The translations under genes and the position numbers were made by a program. DNA of 64,000 nucleotides from Ridgeia piscesae. Its lineage: Eukaryota; Annelida; Polychaeta; Sabellida; Siboglinidae. Where the stretch lies: contig JAODUO010001326.1 of assembly GCA_025642075.2 (NCBI GenBank), positions 1-64,000 on the forward strand, read 5' to 3'. How positions within the stretch are numbered: the stretch's first letter is position 1; each line of letters begins with the position of its first letter. Shown piece by piece: positions 23,870-37,246 of the stretch. The notes beneath the pieces were generated by a model, which ran no database searches, had not been told where the DNA came from, and was given only the letters and a program-made list of their open reading frames with translations.

Positions 23870-26800
23870 ATATCATGTGCTGTTTACTGTTGCTGGATTT
23901 TGTAAACACAATGAACACAATGATTAATTATTGTTTCTTCCATGGCCTTGACCTAATTCTATAGCAGATCATGTTGATGATATCATTGATTAAAGAGGTT
24001 ATCTGCTCCATTGTCCAGGTAATTATTCTAAGCAGGACGTTTGATGAATCTGTTATACTTGGTCTTGAATGCTATCAGGAGCAAGAGAACAATCTACCTT
24101 TGAAACAGGACGTGTCAACAACCAATAAGCAGCTGTTTTGTTTACGATTATAACATTCAAAATGAGTTCTCTGCTTCATGCATATTAAATGCCATTTTGG
24201 CAGATTCACAAATTTATTATAATAATTACACATATACCTGTAGTTTATTTAAGAACATTAGTGGTATTTTAAAGTTGACAGACAACCTGAGCATAGTGTG
24301 TCCAGGTCACCAAGTACAAAACCAAAGAGAAATTAGAATCTTTAGTGTAACAAAGTCATGAATGTAGATCACAGGAACATATCAGAATATCTAATCCAAT
24401 AACTGATCATGTTGATGTTGCCAATTATAATGTCTTTACAAATGCAAAGCCACAGAACTATAAGTGTCTCTTGCCAAGTAGCAACATCCCCAGTAGTTAG
24501 TAGTGCATATAATTACCTTGTTGATGACCCAGGTATTCAGATAGTGTAATGCCCATGAGCACTTAACAGTGTCATTGAAGACTATCCAAGTGCTACTAAT
24601 TGGCAAAGATAATTCTATATTTATAAGTTCTGCTTGGCTTGGTGCCTTAACTATTGCTTATGTATGTTAAATGTATCTCTCTGTTATCAAGCTAGTATGT
24701 GTCTGTGTGTGTATATGTGCATGTGAGTGGGTGTATGTTTTGCCAGTTTATATCTTGGGTATTTCACTTCATCTAAGACTCCTTGAACAAAATGTACATT
24801 TGTATTTTCTATGGTTCTTTCCAAATATGGGTTTGTAATAAATTTGTTACAGAGTTTGTGTAGGATAATGATCTCACTTACTTTTCCTGTTTGCTCATTG
24901 GTAACTCAGGCCATTGACCAATGTCCATGGTTCTTCACTCTTGTCTGCTTGGGTCAATTTTCTCAGTTTTACCTTTGTTTTATCATTTTTGATGTCTCTT
25001 GGCCATCCTGCTTTCTTCCTTTGTAATTATTGAGTATTGTTTGTTGTAGGGTAATGCCTTATGGCCTTCATTTACTTACAGTTTCTCATAACTATTTTTA
25101 GTTTTTAGCCAGCAGTTATTTGGTGCACATACGTAAGTACATGCACACCATATACACACACACACACGAACGATGACACACACATATTGCTACATCTACT
25201 GTCTAATCTGTGGTATTTTATCACAGCTCCCAGCCCCTACCAGCAGATGTCAGTCAGTTTCGGAACGAAAGGGCACAGGTCCTGAAACGTGCTCTTCAGG
25301 TATGTGTCACAATTGTAAAACTAATTCTGAATGTATTACATGGCTAGATTTTAAGATTTTGCAAGCACACTGCATGATTGAGTTTGCTGATTGAGTTGCC
25401 TTAGTTTTGAACACTGCTGTCTACAGTGGCACCTTATTATAATGTGGTAGTCAGGGTCTGTAAAGTGAGACATGCTTGTTTCTATGGAACGTTATAAACT
25501 ATATTCAGTCAGGGCCACTAAAATGCCCCTGAGGCAACCAAGCCGAAGTACTGGTCGCATGATCTATGCAGAGTTTATAAAACTTAGTAAGATTGCCAGT
25601 CCACATCATCCACATGTATTGTGCTAAAATGTCAGACACTGTAGAATGCTGAATGAAGTAAAATTCACGGGTGGTGTACAATTTTGAAATTAATTAAAAT
25701 TTCAGAATCAACGTGTCATGTCTGACAATACTAACTAAACAACAATACAGTACCATTAATCTAAAATAATAGCAGCCGCTGAAATATACTAATGAATGAC
25801 ATGTTGTGGAAGTCAGGAACATTTTAAAACCTGTAATACTTACACTCACTATTGGTTTAACTTCATCTTTCAGTTAGTAGAAAAAAAGCAAACTACAGAA
25901 TGGCGGGGAAAAAATTTTTCCATGCAAGAAAATACATTCACCACAGTTTCGTATACAATTAATAAAATTACTTTTTTGGGAAAACAAGAAACCAAGTTTT
26001 TGTTTTAATTGAAACATTATTCATAGGTACAGTGGAAAATTTTAATAAACAGCTAGGGAACTGTTTGCAACACCTATCCAAAGTCCCCAAAGGTTATTAT
26101 ACTTATCTTCACACTCTGATTTGTAACCAGTTTAATTACAATGTACAAGCGGTCAAAGGCACAAAAGTCACAGCAGACTGGCAGGGGAGAAACACGATTG
26201 GTATCCATGCAAAAGAAACAATGCATTGCACTATATTTACTGTACCTACAATTAATTAAACATGTCACGTTTTCAACAAAAAACTAGAGAGATACTCATG
26301 CAAGCCAAGTTCTTGTTACACAATAAATAAGTATGAAAAACGATTGGATTCATGGTGCAGCAATGCAGCAAGCAATTCTATATAAGTGGCTGGTAAGTGT
26401 TTGCAGCACCTATCCAATGCTGCCACAAATGGTTGATGTACATTGTATGTGTGCAGCACCAATCTAATGCTGTATCAATGGGTGCCTCCGGCTTCTGCGT
26501 TGTCATCGGCAATGTAGAACCCAGAGGCACAACAAACAATGAACTCAGTTGATGTCCCTCACTCCAGATTATGTTGCAATTATATTTCTACATTAAACAT
26601 TTCTTCTAGCATTCAAGATTTTGTTGTTTCAAGACATCTGTACAACACAAACATGAGAACTTTGTAAAACAAGTGACAATAGTGCCCATTTCCCTCTGGC
26701 AGCAGAAATTCAGGGTCCACGACTGACAACGTTATATCCGATCCGTGTTATAACGAGTTGTGACTGTATTAATAATAAGCTAACACTGGGGCATTGTAAG

Positions 26801-29800
26801 TGCATCACCTGCCAGACGCCAAGGTCCACTTACCTGTTTCTGTCTTCATTTCCATCCTTGAATGATTAGCCACTGATATGAATTGGTGATATATTAAAAG
26901 AAATTGCTATTTACAGTTATTGACTTTTCCAGAGGATGTTGATACTTTTCACAGAGGGTGGCACCTGCTACAAATCTAAGAATGTCACACTGTAATGTTG
27001 ATAACATTAGCATGGGTAATTCTCAATGTAGACTAGTAGCATGATTATGCAATCATACTGTGACTCCTAATATTTGTAACATGATGATTTGGTTGGATGT
27101 GTTTCCATGGTTTGTTCTTCGATGGCCACCAGGTGTCAGGACCGAAGGAGCTTGCCATTCAGTCGTTGAAGATGGCTGATGAGATGCGGACGGCTCTGGG
27201 CAATGACTATTCGATTGATGGCTTACCTCTACTTCTCCACCAGGTGGGGTCATGGTCTGTTTCCTTAGCAACCATTAAATATCATATGAGATATATATAT
27301 ATACACATAACCAAATCATAAAAACATTGACAAGCTTGTATTAGAGGACTAATCAATATAGTTCATATGACGATGTTGTTTTGATTACTTCTTCCGAATG
27401 CAACACATGCGGGTGCTGTTACAGTTTTACTGTAACAAATCCAGTTTTTATTATGTGTTTCAGTTTTGCTTTTGCAGGATTCAAGATTTGTTCTGCCATT
27501 TTAAAGCTATTTATGCTGTTGTTTCGGTTTCACAAGTGCCAGAACCAAGATTTATGCTGTTGTTTCAGTTTTACCTGTGCCGAATCCAACAACTGGTGCA
27601 GTCCAAGCACATGCACATGCTTCGGTGGAAGCGCTTTGCAGAGAACTCTAGCTGCATAGACCAGCTGTATGGTAGATACAAGGCCAAACTCACGTACGTC
27701 TGCCTTACCTTTGTCTGTTCAGCCATACGTTCTACTAGGGTATAGTTACTTAACACAATCCAGATTGCATCTATGTTTTACATCATCCTACCAAAGGATA
27801 TTTAAAGAATCCGTAAATGAAACAATGAGTCAAGTGGAAAAGTTGAAATATAGTATCTTTGTAAAACTGAAATGTTGCCGATTTGACATGACCTAATACC
27901 ACAAAGTCAGAATGCACCATCCGTGATGTATTGTGGATCACAGTGACTGGTGTCTTGAAACTAGGGCGGGTTCTTTATTCCACTTAGCTGTAAATATGAG
28001 TAGCTATCGACAGGTAGTTATTAATATTAGTGTACGAATAGTCTTCGCACTATTTTTTTGCTGAAACTTCCAGGAGAGATTGAGATAGTGGTTGAGTAAC
28101 CTGGGGACCATTTCAGTAATCTTGTTAAGAGCTCTTAAGCCCAATTTTGCATTTAAAAATAAATTTTGATCCTTGATTTTAATGCATGAAAACTGTCAAC
28201 ACCATTATGCACAAGCATGGCATTGTCCCTGGTGTGTCGTGGAAATATGTCCACAGAAATACAGCATAAAAAGGTTTGTCATAATTTTATTTAACAACGG
28301 ATTTTATTTAATAATGAGCTCTTTATTTTAGTGAATCTGTCCAAAGAGTGGCTGCTTAGTAAAGTGTGAGGTGCCTTGAGCAGTCACAGTGACTGATATC
28401 AGGAACATACATTTTAAAATAAAATATGTTTTCTTATATCAAGCTTGAATTGAAATTGGGATAATGTGTGTTTTTTGTACTGTAAATGCTACATAGTCAG
28501 ACACCGTGTGGTTTTTGTCAAAGTAAAAATATACAAAAAATGTGTAGTTTTATATGGCATGTATTTGAATTCCTGCTATTTGTATGTGTCTGAATAAATA
28601 CAATCCCTTCCAATTTTGAGACAGCTGAAGACATAATCACTGTTAGGTCTGTGAATATGTAGTGGCTGCGGTAGAGACTGTATGTTACTGATGTATCCTA
28701 AGAGACTGAGTGTGATGCAGGCGGCTCATGGCTGAGTACAACGACTACGTGAAGCGAGCGGAGAGACTGGGGCAGGCGAGACAGGCGCTACTCAACAAGG
28801 AGAACGCAGCAGACGTAGTCCAACTGGAAGATGTCCTCATCTACCTGCGCTGGCTCACCTGTCATCTCACCTCGCTCCACACCTTCAACAAGTTCGTCAA
28901 GGTAACTCTAGCTCTCTCTCTCACCACATTCTTCGTCTTCCATTAAATGACCTCGGTCAACTTGCTGACCGTTATTGTCATTGGTTTTTCAAGTTGTCCT
29001 TCTCTAGAATTAGTGAGTCCACTACATGTTACACATTTACCCCCTGTGTGGGATCTGTTACTTCCCCTGGCATAGACACCAGACAGAAGGGACCACCGGC
29101 TTTTAGTGTCTCTTCCGAAAGACAAATGTGGGGTAAACAAAATTCATAAGTTTCGAAATGGCGGCAGGTGGGATTGAACCACTGTCCCCTTGATTGACAG
29201 TCCGGTTCTCTACTGCGCAGCCACCGCTCCCCATTTTCTTGTATTAAAAATTTATAAAAATCTATAGAAACTTATATTATGTTTTGCCGTTACTAAAGTT
29301 TTGTCATATTTTAGTTATTTGGCTATTATTTTGATTGTGTTATGGTTAATGTACCTATTTAGTTCATTGTAATTTGGGGATTGTAAATAATAGTGTTCTG
29401 ATTCTTTCATATAGAATATGTCAGTTAGTTTCCTCAAATATCCTCAAACTTGCAGTTAGTAAAGTTGGTTCCAAACTGGAATGTTGTGGAAATTACTCAA
29501 TACCATAAAAATACTACAGACAAAATTATCCCTAGCATGAAAATACACTTTGAACAAACTAGAGGATTGAAAGAACATCATAAAACATCTAATTGCTATT
29601 CAGATATCATATTCGACTTAGGTGTACTCACATTTTTTGAATTAGCAATCCTTAGAATCAATGTTGGTATTTCCTCTGCACCGACATCAATGCATAACAA
29701 AGACAGTAGATCAATAGTGCTCCATTTGTCACCAGACTTTGTAATGCTTGTGCATCCAGTTGATCTCTTGTGAATGTATAAACAACTGGTAGCTCCAAAC

Positions 29801-31939
29801 TAGTGTCTTTTTTAATCTTGTCATGTTCCTGCCAGATGTGACGAGTCCTTCTCAAGCTAGATAAATAACAACTCACATACGTGATCTATTAGAATGTATA
29901 CTGCATATTTATCACATTGATACTACTAATTATCGCCGAAGCTATATAGATAAGCAGTTTTAAACCCACTTTAAATCCCGTAAACAGTTAACAGAAATGT
30001 GTACATTTCCAACTTGTGATTTTGGATGGTTAAACATTGCCACCATCTTTGTGCAACACTTTCTCCAAAGTTTGGTATGTGATGTGCTTAATATATCAAC
30101 AGGTTTTGTTACATTTTTCTGAGATTGAGTTTCATTTCTGTTCTTCCTGCGTCAACTAAAGAAGTTCGGGCTGAGGAGAGAAATTCTTGTTCAGTTCTAT
30201 CGTTCTGCTATTGAGAGTATTCTTACATTCTCAATATGTGTATGGTTCGGCGGCATCAGCCAGCGCCAGAGGAGCAGGCTTGACAGAGTGGTGAAAACAG
30301 CTTCCAAAATTGTTGGTAGTGAACTCACCTCTCTAACAGCCATATATAAAGACAGATCCAAAAAAAGAGCCTGCAAAATTATCTCAGACCAAACTCACCC
30401 GCCCATTATCTTTTCGATCTATTACCGTCAGGCAAACGCTATAGATGCATCCGTACGAAAACAAATTGCTTTAGAAATAGTTTTTACCCAAGTGCCGTAG
30501 CAGCCTTATCAGGAATGAAATTTAGAACGTAGATGTAAAGACCCTGGAAACTTGGCTGTTTTCGCCGCTCTGGCGGAATTTTTCTGGCGCTGGTTGGTAT
30601 GGCTGAGCCGTATGCGTGTGGGGTGTGGGTGTACCTATTCTCAGTAGCGGATCGGTGGTGCTGAGCAACAATCTTCTCTTCTCCTGAAATTTTAGCTGAA
30701 CTTAATAATTGTATCAATATATTTTTAAACAAAATTGGACGCATTCAATTGTAATTGTAAATATAATTTTAAATGATATTTTAGTCCTCTTATAATGTAC
30801 TAATTTTAATTATATTTTTAGAAGATAATTTATTCATATATGTATATATATATATATTTTTTTTAAACAATTTTAAAGGACATTTTATATTTATTTATTT
30901 ATTTATTAACTAGTTTACACCACAATTATTGTTAAATAGATAATCTATTATTTTAATTTTGTCTTTATTTATTTATTATATTAAAAAACATTTTAAAGAA
31001 CAAATTATGTACAATGTATATCTTATATATATATATATCTTATATTTATTTGCCATATTTCATTTTATTGTATAGGCACTATATGAGTATAAGCTCAGTA
31101 TGTCGAATATCGTCATGTGCTTTGTCTTTTTATAGCCAAAGCAGAATGTGAAAGGTAAAAATATCTTATGTTGTAAGAGATTAACTTACCTTGGAGCATA
31201 TCGTTTGAAATGTATGACGTTTCGACCCATCACCAGTATGTGACCAACACCTGGATAATGGGTCAAAACGTTGTATTTTTCAAAAGATATGCTCCTAAGT
31301 AAGTTAATTTCTTACAACATAACCATATCTTGGAGCCATGAACAATATATTCCATAAAGATATCGTATTAAGTTTTGCTGTGAAAATGTTTTGTTTGTGA
31401 AATGTAAATACACCCGTAGTTATAAGATCTAATGAACAGTGTCATTTGTAACATATGATGTACCATAAGTTTTTGTGTAAAAAGCACCCTGACTTACAAA
31501 CAAAAACTAAATAAAATTTCTATGTTATCTTGTATAATATGCACCCCGACCTCTGCCATCAACCTCTCGTGTCACTGCAACAGATAGTTTGGTTTAAGCA
31601 TTACTCAGCATTGGTCACTGAGCAGGTTAATTTGGGACATCAAATGTCTGGCATGACTTGAAAAGTTACATGCAGAAAATAAATTTGACACAGGTACCAG
31701 AAAATGACAGCTTTGTGATGATGCTGGTAATCAATAATAATAACAACAACAACCTCTGTTCAGAAGTGTTTATAATATATGATAAAATATAACATGTAAC
31801 ATAGATATGACAATAATAATTCAAGTAAAATGTATAAATAAATAAATACATATAACTTGTGTATTGTAACTAAAAGTTAATTAAAAGTGATATTGAGTGA
31901 AATCATCATTATTATGTATCAATGTATGAAACTTAAAGC

Positions 31940-31998
<59 letters not shown>

Positions 31999-34900
31999 TA
32001 TATTATATTAACAATAGTATGTGACATAGTAATACATTATGTTCCTGTCTTCTACTACCACAAGATCAGCCTCAGAGTCCACCGGTCTCTGGTGGAGACA
32101 TGACACCATTAATTATGATTTCACCACTACCCGGCTAGTCCCAAAATTGTAGCTCATGAATAATGTTCTAGGACTGGCTGCACTTGATGAGATGGCGACG
32201 AGAATCCTGTTCAGCGATAAGAAAACTGATTGCTTAGCTCTTCTATCACTTGTGCACGTACAATGCTAATGGTGCATGGTGTATTGTATAAAGTAATTAG
32301 TGGCATGTTGCATGCTTTGCTAAGAAGGTATATACCACGGGGTACAGCTTTCTAGCTCATATCTGGTCGGAATTTTTTTAGCCTTAGCACCATGTGTAGT
32401 ACACACTCCAATGTTTGAGTGAACATTAAAGGAAGAAATGCATATAAAACATATACATTTATGGTAAGAAATATAATATAAAAATATTGTCAAATCATCC
32501 AAATAAAGTGAAATTTAAATAACTGATTCTGTGTATTTTGTTATTGATAGTTATTATAGTGCAAGTTGCTATGACAACTAACTGGTGTATTCTTGTCTCA
32601 CACACCAGACAATGGAGTGGATGCCCATTTCCAACAGGGTACAGCTAATCAGTCCTCATGAAATATCAAGAAATAAGACGTACCAGGTAGGATATGTTAC
32701 ATCTGTTTCTTGTTTCTCCCTAGATGTTCTCCCTCCGCCTTATTTTTTAACACTCTTGTGTGTGCTTTCTCCCACTTCCTTATCTTTTCTCTCTATGCCT
32801 TGATCTGTCTCCCACTTCTGTAACATTTTCCCTATTTGTTGTCCTGTCTTCCATTTCCTTATTTGTTCTCCCTCTTCCTTGATCTGTCTCCCGCTTCCTT
32901 GTCTTCTGTGTCTTCCTTGATCTATCTCCCAGTTCCTTATCTTTTCTCTCTCTATTCCTTGATTTGTATCCCATTTCCTTATATTGTGTCCCTCTTCCTT
33001 GATCTGTCTCCCACTTCTTTATCTTTTCTCCTTCTGCCTTGTTCTATTTCTCACTGCCTTATCTTTTCTCCCTCTTCCCTGACCTGTTTCCCACTTCCTT
33101 TTTCTTTTCTCCATATTCCTTGATCTGTCTTCCACTTCCTTGTCTTTTCTCCCTATTACTTGATCTGTCTCCCGCTTCCTTAACTTTTCTCCCTGTTCCT
33201 TTCCTTTCTCTCACTACCTTGTCCTGTCTCAGACTTCCTTATATTTTCCCCTATTCCTTGATTTATCTCCCACTTCCTTGACTTTTTTCCCTCTTAATCA
33301 GGCTCCCACTTCCTTGTCCTGTCTCCCACTTCCTTATATTTTCTCCCTCTTCCTTGATATTAGCCCACTTGCTTGTCTTTTCTCTCTATTCCTTGTCCTG
33401 GCTCCAACTTCCTTCTCTGTTCTCCCTCTTCCTTGACCTATCTCCCACTTCCTTGACCTTTCGCCTACTTGACCTATCTCCCCAAATGAAAACACATCAG
33501 TCCTGTTCTGTTTCACTCTACATTGGCTCCCTGTTTGCAGCGCAGTTAATATGAATGTCCATTGGTGGTTTATTGTGCTGTTCACCATCCAACTCTTGCA
33601 CATCTTTCATCCCTGATACTGTTACACTCACCAGCCCAGTCACTGAGATCAGCTGGCCTGAACCTACCATGTGTTCCGCGTTATCATCTTGAACGTTATG
33701 GACGTCCTGCTTTCTCAGTGGCTGGACCGATATTCTGGAATGTATTGCCGGCTGCAGTGCAAAATGCCAAAACCATGGATGTGTTTACGGGAGCGTTAAA
33801 ACACGTCTGTTTACAAGATACAAGATAGATTATCAAATTTCTCAAAGGAGAGAACATGTCTTGTGATCAGTACCGCATTATAACAACAGTAAACTCATAC
33901 ACAATACATTGTGGCGGCCTTTGATGCATTACTTTAATATCATATACACTGGTGCTGACCTTTGTGGGCTCATATAATTATATTTATTAACTTATTATTT
34001 TTTCATCCTCGAAGAATTTTAGCTGGCTTATTTAAATTATTTAATTTAACTCAAACTATACAGACTAATGAATATCATTTATGTTATAGCTGATGCTGCG
34101 GAATGGCCTTAAATTATTATTATTAATATGGTTTGCTTGCTATTATATTTTAGCATGATGATTTTGTTGTAATATAATGTATATCAATTTTATTGTAATG
34201 TTTATCAATTTACTATGACATATTTTAATTTGAAGCGCCTTTGAGCGAGAATTTTATTTGGATACATTGCATGTGATAGATTCTTACACTATAATTGTTA
34301 TGTGTAATAAATACTTATACTATAATTACTATTAATTTATCTCTCTTCCTTCATATGTCTTCCTTGTCTTGTCTCTCTTAAAAACAAGTCAAAATTTGAA
34401 TTAAAACTCTGATACCTACAATGTCAACAAACACTTAACGTTCCATTTCCATGGTTACAGGAGACAACACCACAATTTAGTCGCATGATGAGCATGTCCG
34501 AGCGCAGTATAGGCCAACATTTCTCTGGTTTGAACTTTGACCTGAGCACAATGTCTCTGACTGCGATGTCACGTAGTCAGGTTGCTTTTATGACATCAGT
34601 TGTCGGTGAGTCATTCTTGCATCTCTCGACATATTTTCAGTATGTGTGACATCTGTAGTTTGTTAGTTACATTCTATATTATTACTGATTGGGTACATTA
34701 GGAGGGTGTTGGTTAAATGGTGTGTTGTTATTGACTGAGTATATTCAACTATATTTGGAGCAGGTTGGACTGTTGTTTTTATAGTGTATTTGGATGAGTA
34801 CTTTGGGAGTGTGTTGGTCACACATAGTGTTGTTATGTGTTGAGTATATTGTGTGTGTGTTGGTTACGTAATGTGTTGTTACTCATTGAGAAACCATTGG

Positions 34901-36957
34901 GAGTATGTTGGTTATGTAAGGTGATGTTACTGTTGGATGCATTGGGAGTGATTTTGTTACATGTGGTATTGTTACTATTTGAGTACATTCGCAGTGTGTT
35001 GGTTACACAGTGTACAGGTTGAATACATTGAGAGTTATTTGGTTACACAACATGTTGTTTCTGGTTGAGTACGTCGAGAGTGATTTGGTTACACGCAGTA
35101 TTGTTACTGGTTGAGTACATTGGGAGTGTATTGTTTACACGACGTACAGACCGAGTACACTGGGAGTGAGTTGTTTACACGAGGTGTTGTTGCTACAGGT
35201 GCGGGGGTGGAGGAGAATGTGACAGTGCCGCAGTCTGTCACAGACATAGAGAATCTCCGGCCTCAACTCAACCTGTTCGTCCACCTCTACAATCTCAACT
35301 TTGTGAGTGACCGCCGCATTCTTGCACTAGATAGTTCCTTACCGTAGTCACATGTTTGTCCAGTTTTGGCCATATTCCACATTTTCCTGCTCATCCTAAT
35401 ATGTTAATAAATAAATGTCCCTTATAGTATAATATATCTTAAAATCTACTCTTCTTAATCTGACCAAGTATACAGTGTATTGTCTATGTCAAAATTGTCC
35501 CATACACTTTACATATCCAGTGATTGAAATGATAGGTGAATATTATTTTTACATGCAAGTAATTACCACGTAGCGTAATAATTTCCAGAAAAATCAATTT
35601 AAGTCAGGGAGAATTACTTTTACTTTGTAGAATGTGTTAGAAATGGAGACCCCGGCCGAGGAGATTGAACTGTTTGCGCTGGTAAACAGGAAGTTTAAGA
35701 CTTTGTTTACCCGGCAAGAAAGCATGAAGACCTTCAAGATGTACGACAGAGTCGAGGCAAAGGTAGAGACCAGAGGAGGGTGGTGACGATGTATGATGGA
35801 TGGTACCATATGATGACATCACTCTGCATCCACCATCCACCATCCACCATCCACCATCCACCATCCACCATCCACCATCCACCATCCACCATCCACTGTG
35901 CACTAATAGCTCTCATATCTCAATTTTGCATAGGCATATCTTAGGATACTGTCACTGAATACACAACATTTTAATTGACTAATTTTAAAGCCTTCTAGGG
36001 TCATTGGGACTCATAACCATGTACATTTTCTGTATTCCTACTTTTTGTTTATAAAAACCTCTTCTCTAGCTTTTCTCAAATTTTGCATAGATATATCTAT
36101 ATGTCACTGTACACAAGAAATGTGTAGCTGACTGTTCTTTTGTAAGGGCATCTCACAACCATTATTATCATAAAATGATATGACGGTGCTTTCTACTGGT
36201 TACAGATATATTGTTATGTGTGACAAACATAAAAATAAAATCTTAATATAACAGTCCCCATGATGTAGATTAAATATCACAGATTGTAGTAAAAATATGA
36301 ATTTTATTCCAACTGCAAAAATAGCAACTTTATTCCACAATTCAAAGATTCCTATAAAATATCCTGACACACTTTCACCCGCTTACTCGTGTATTAGAAG
36401 GGCACGCATCAATCTACAGAATTGACATTTGTCTGATTTCATTTCACCTGCAACAGCATTTCTACCACTGCCACCAGATGGCAGCAGGCAGGTGGGAAAG
36501 GTCTATTGGTATATATATATATTGGTTTAATTTATCTCCCAACAGTTTATGCCAGTAATAATAGTAATAGGCAGACTTGTTTCTGTCTATTTTTGACATT
36601 CTTTTGAATATACAAGAAACTGGACTGTCTTCTGCTATACATCATTTATTAAATGCTAGCCCCTTTCTGCACCCTCATTCCACAGCCTGGGGAAGCAGTC
36701 TGGGGCACTGACAACCCGAGTCGAGCCCTGCTGCAGACAGCCAACTGGCTGCCATTTGTGAAGCTGAAGCCCATGAAGGACTTGATGCTTGAGAAGAAGA
36801 TGGTGAAACTGCGTGCCAAGAAGACCGACGAACTCTTCCATGTTATGTCAAAGTTCCTTGAAGTGACAGACGCTGAGGTACGAGTCACCACTGTTTTCAC
36901 GCACATGTGAAAAATTTGTTGGTGTGACCATGAGCAGTTTGTATGCATACCGTATGT

Positions 36958-37006
<49 letters not shown>

Positions 37007-37008
37007 AA

Positions 37009-37045
<37 letters not shown>

Positions 37046-37207
37046 TATATATTATGTATGTATATGCATATATCACCTACTAGGATGTTTAATCATTACA
37101 TAGTTATGATCAGAGACCCGTCTGCCTGTCATTTATAAATGGGTGGACTATAAATGTGATATGTATGAAACTGAGTCATAATAATATATATATATATATA
37201 GTTATAA

Positions 37208-37246
<39 letters not shown>

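Noticed and set aside
29160..29236. Functional tRNA gene on the minus strand
   Set aside because: Box A and B are present, but there is no closed acceptor stem and the sequence continues into a SINE body.
29450..29773. 107-residue open frame in intron 6
   Set aside because: No recognisable motif, AT-driven composition, no splice signals in register with the host gene.
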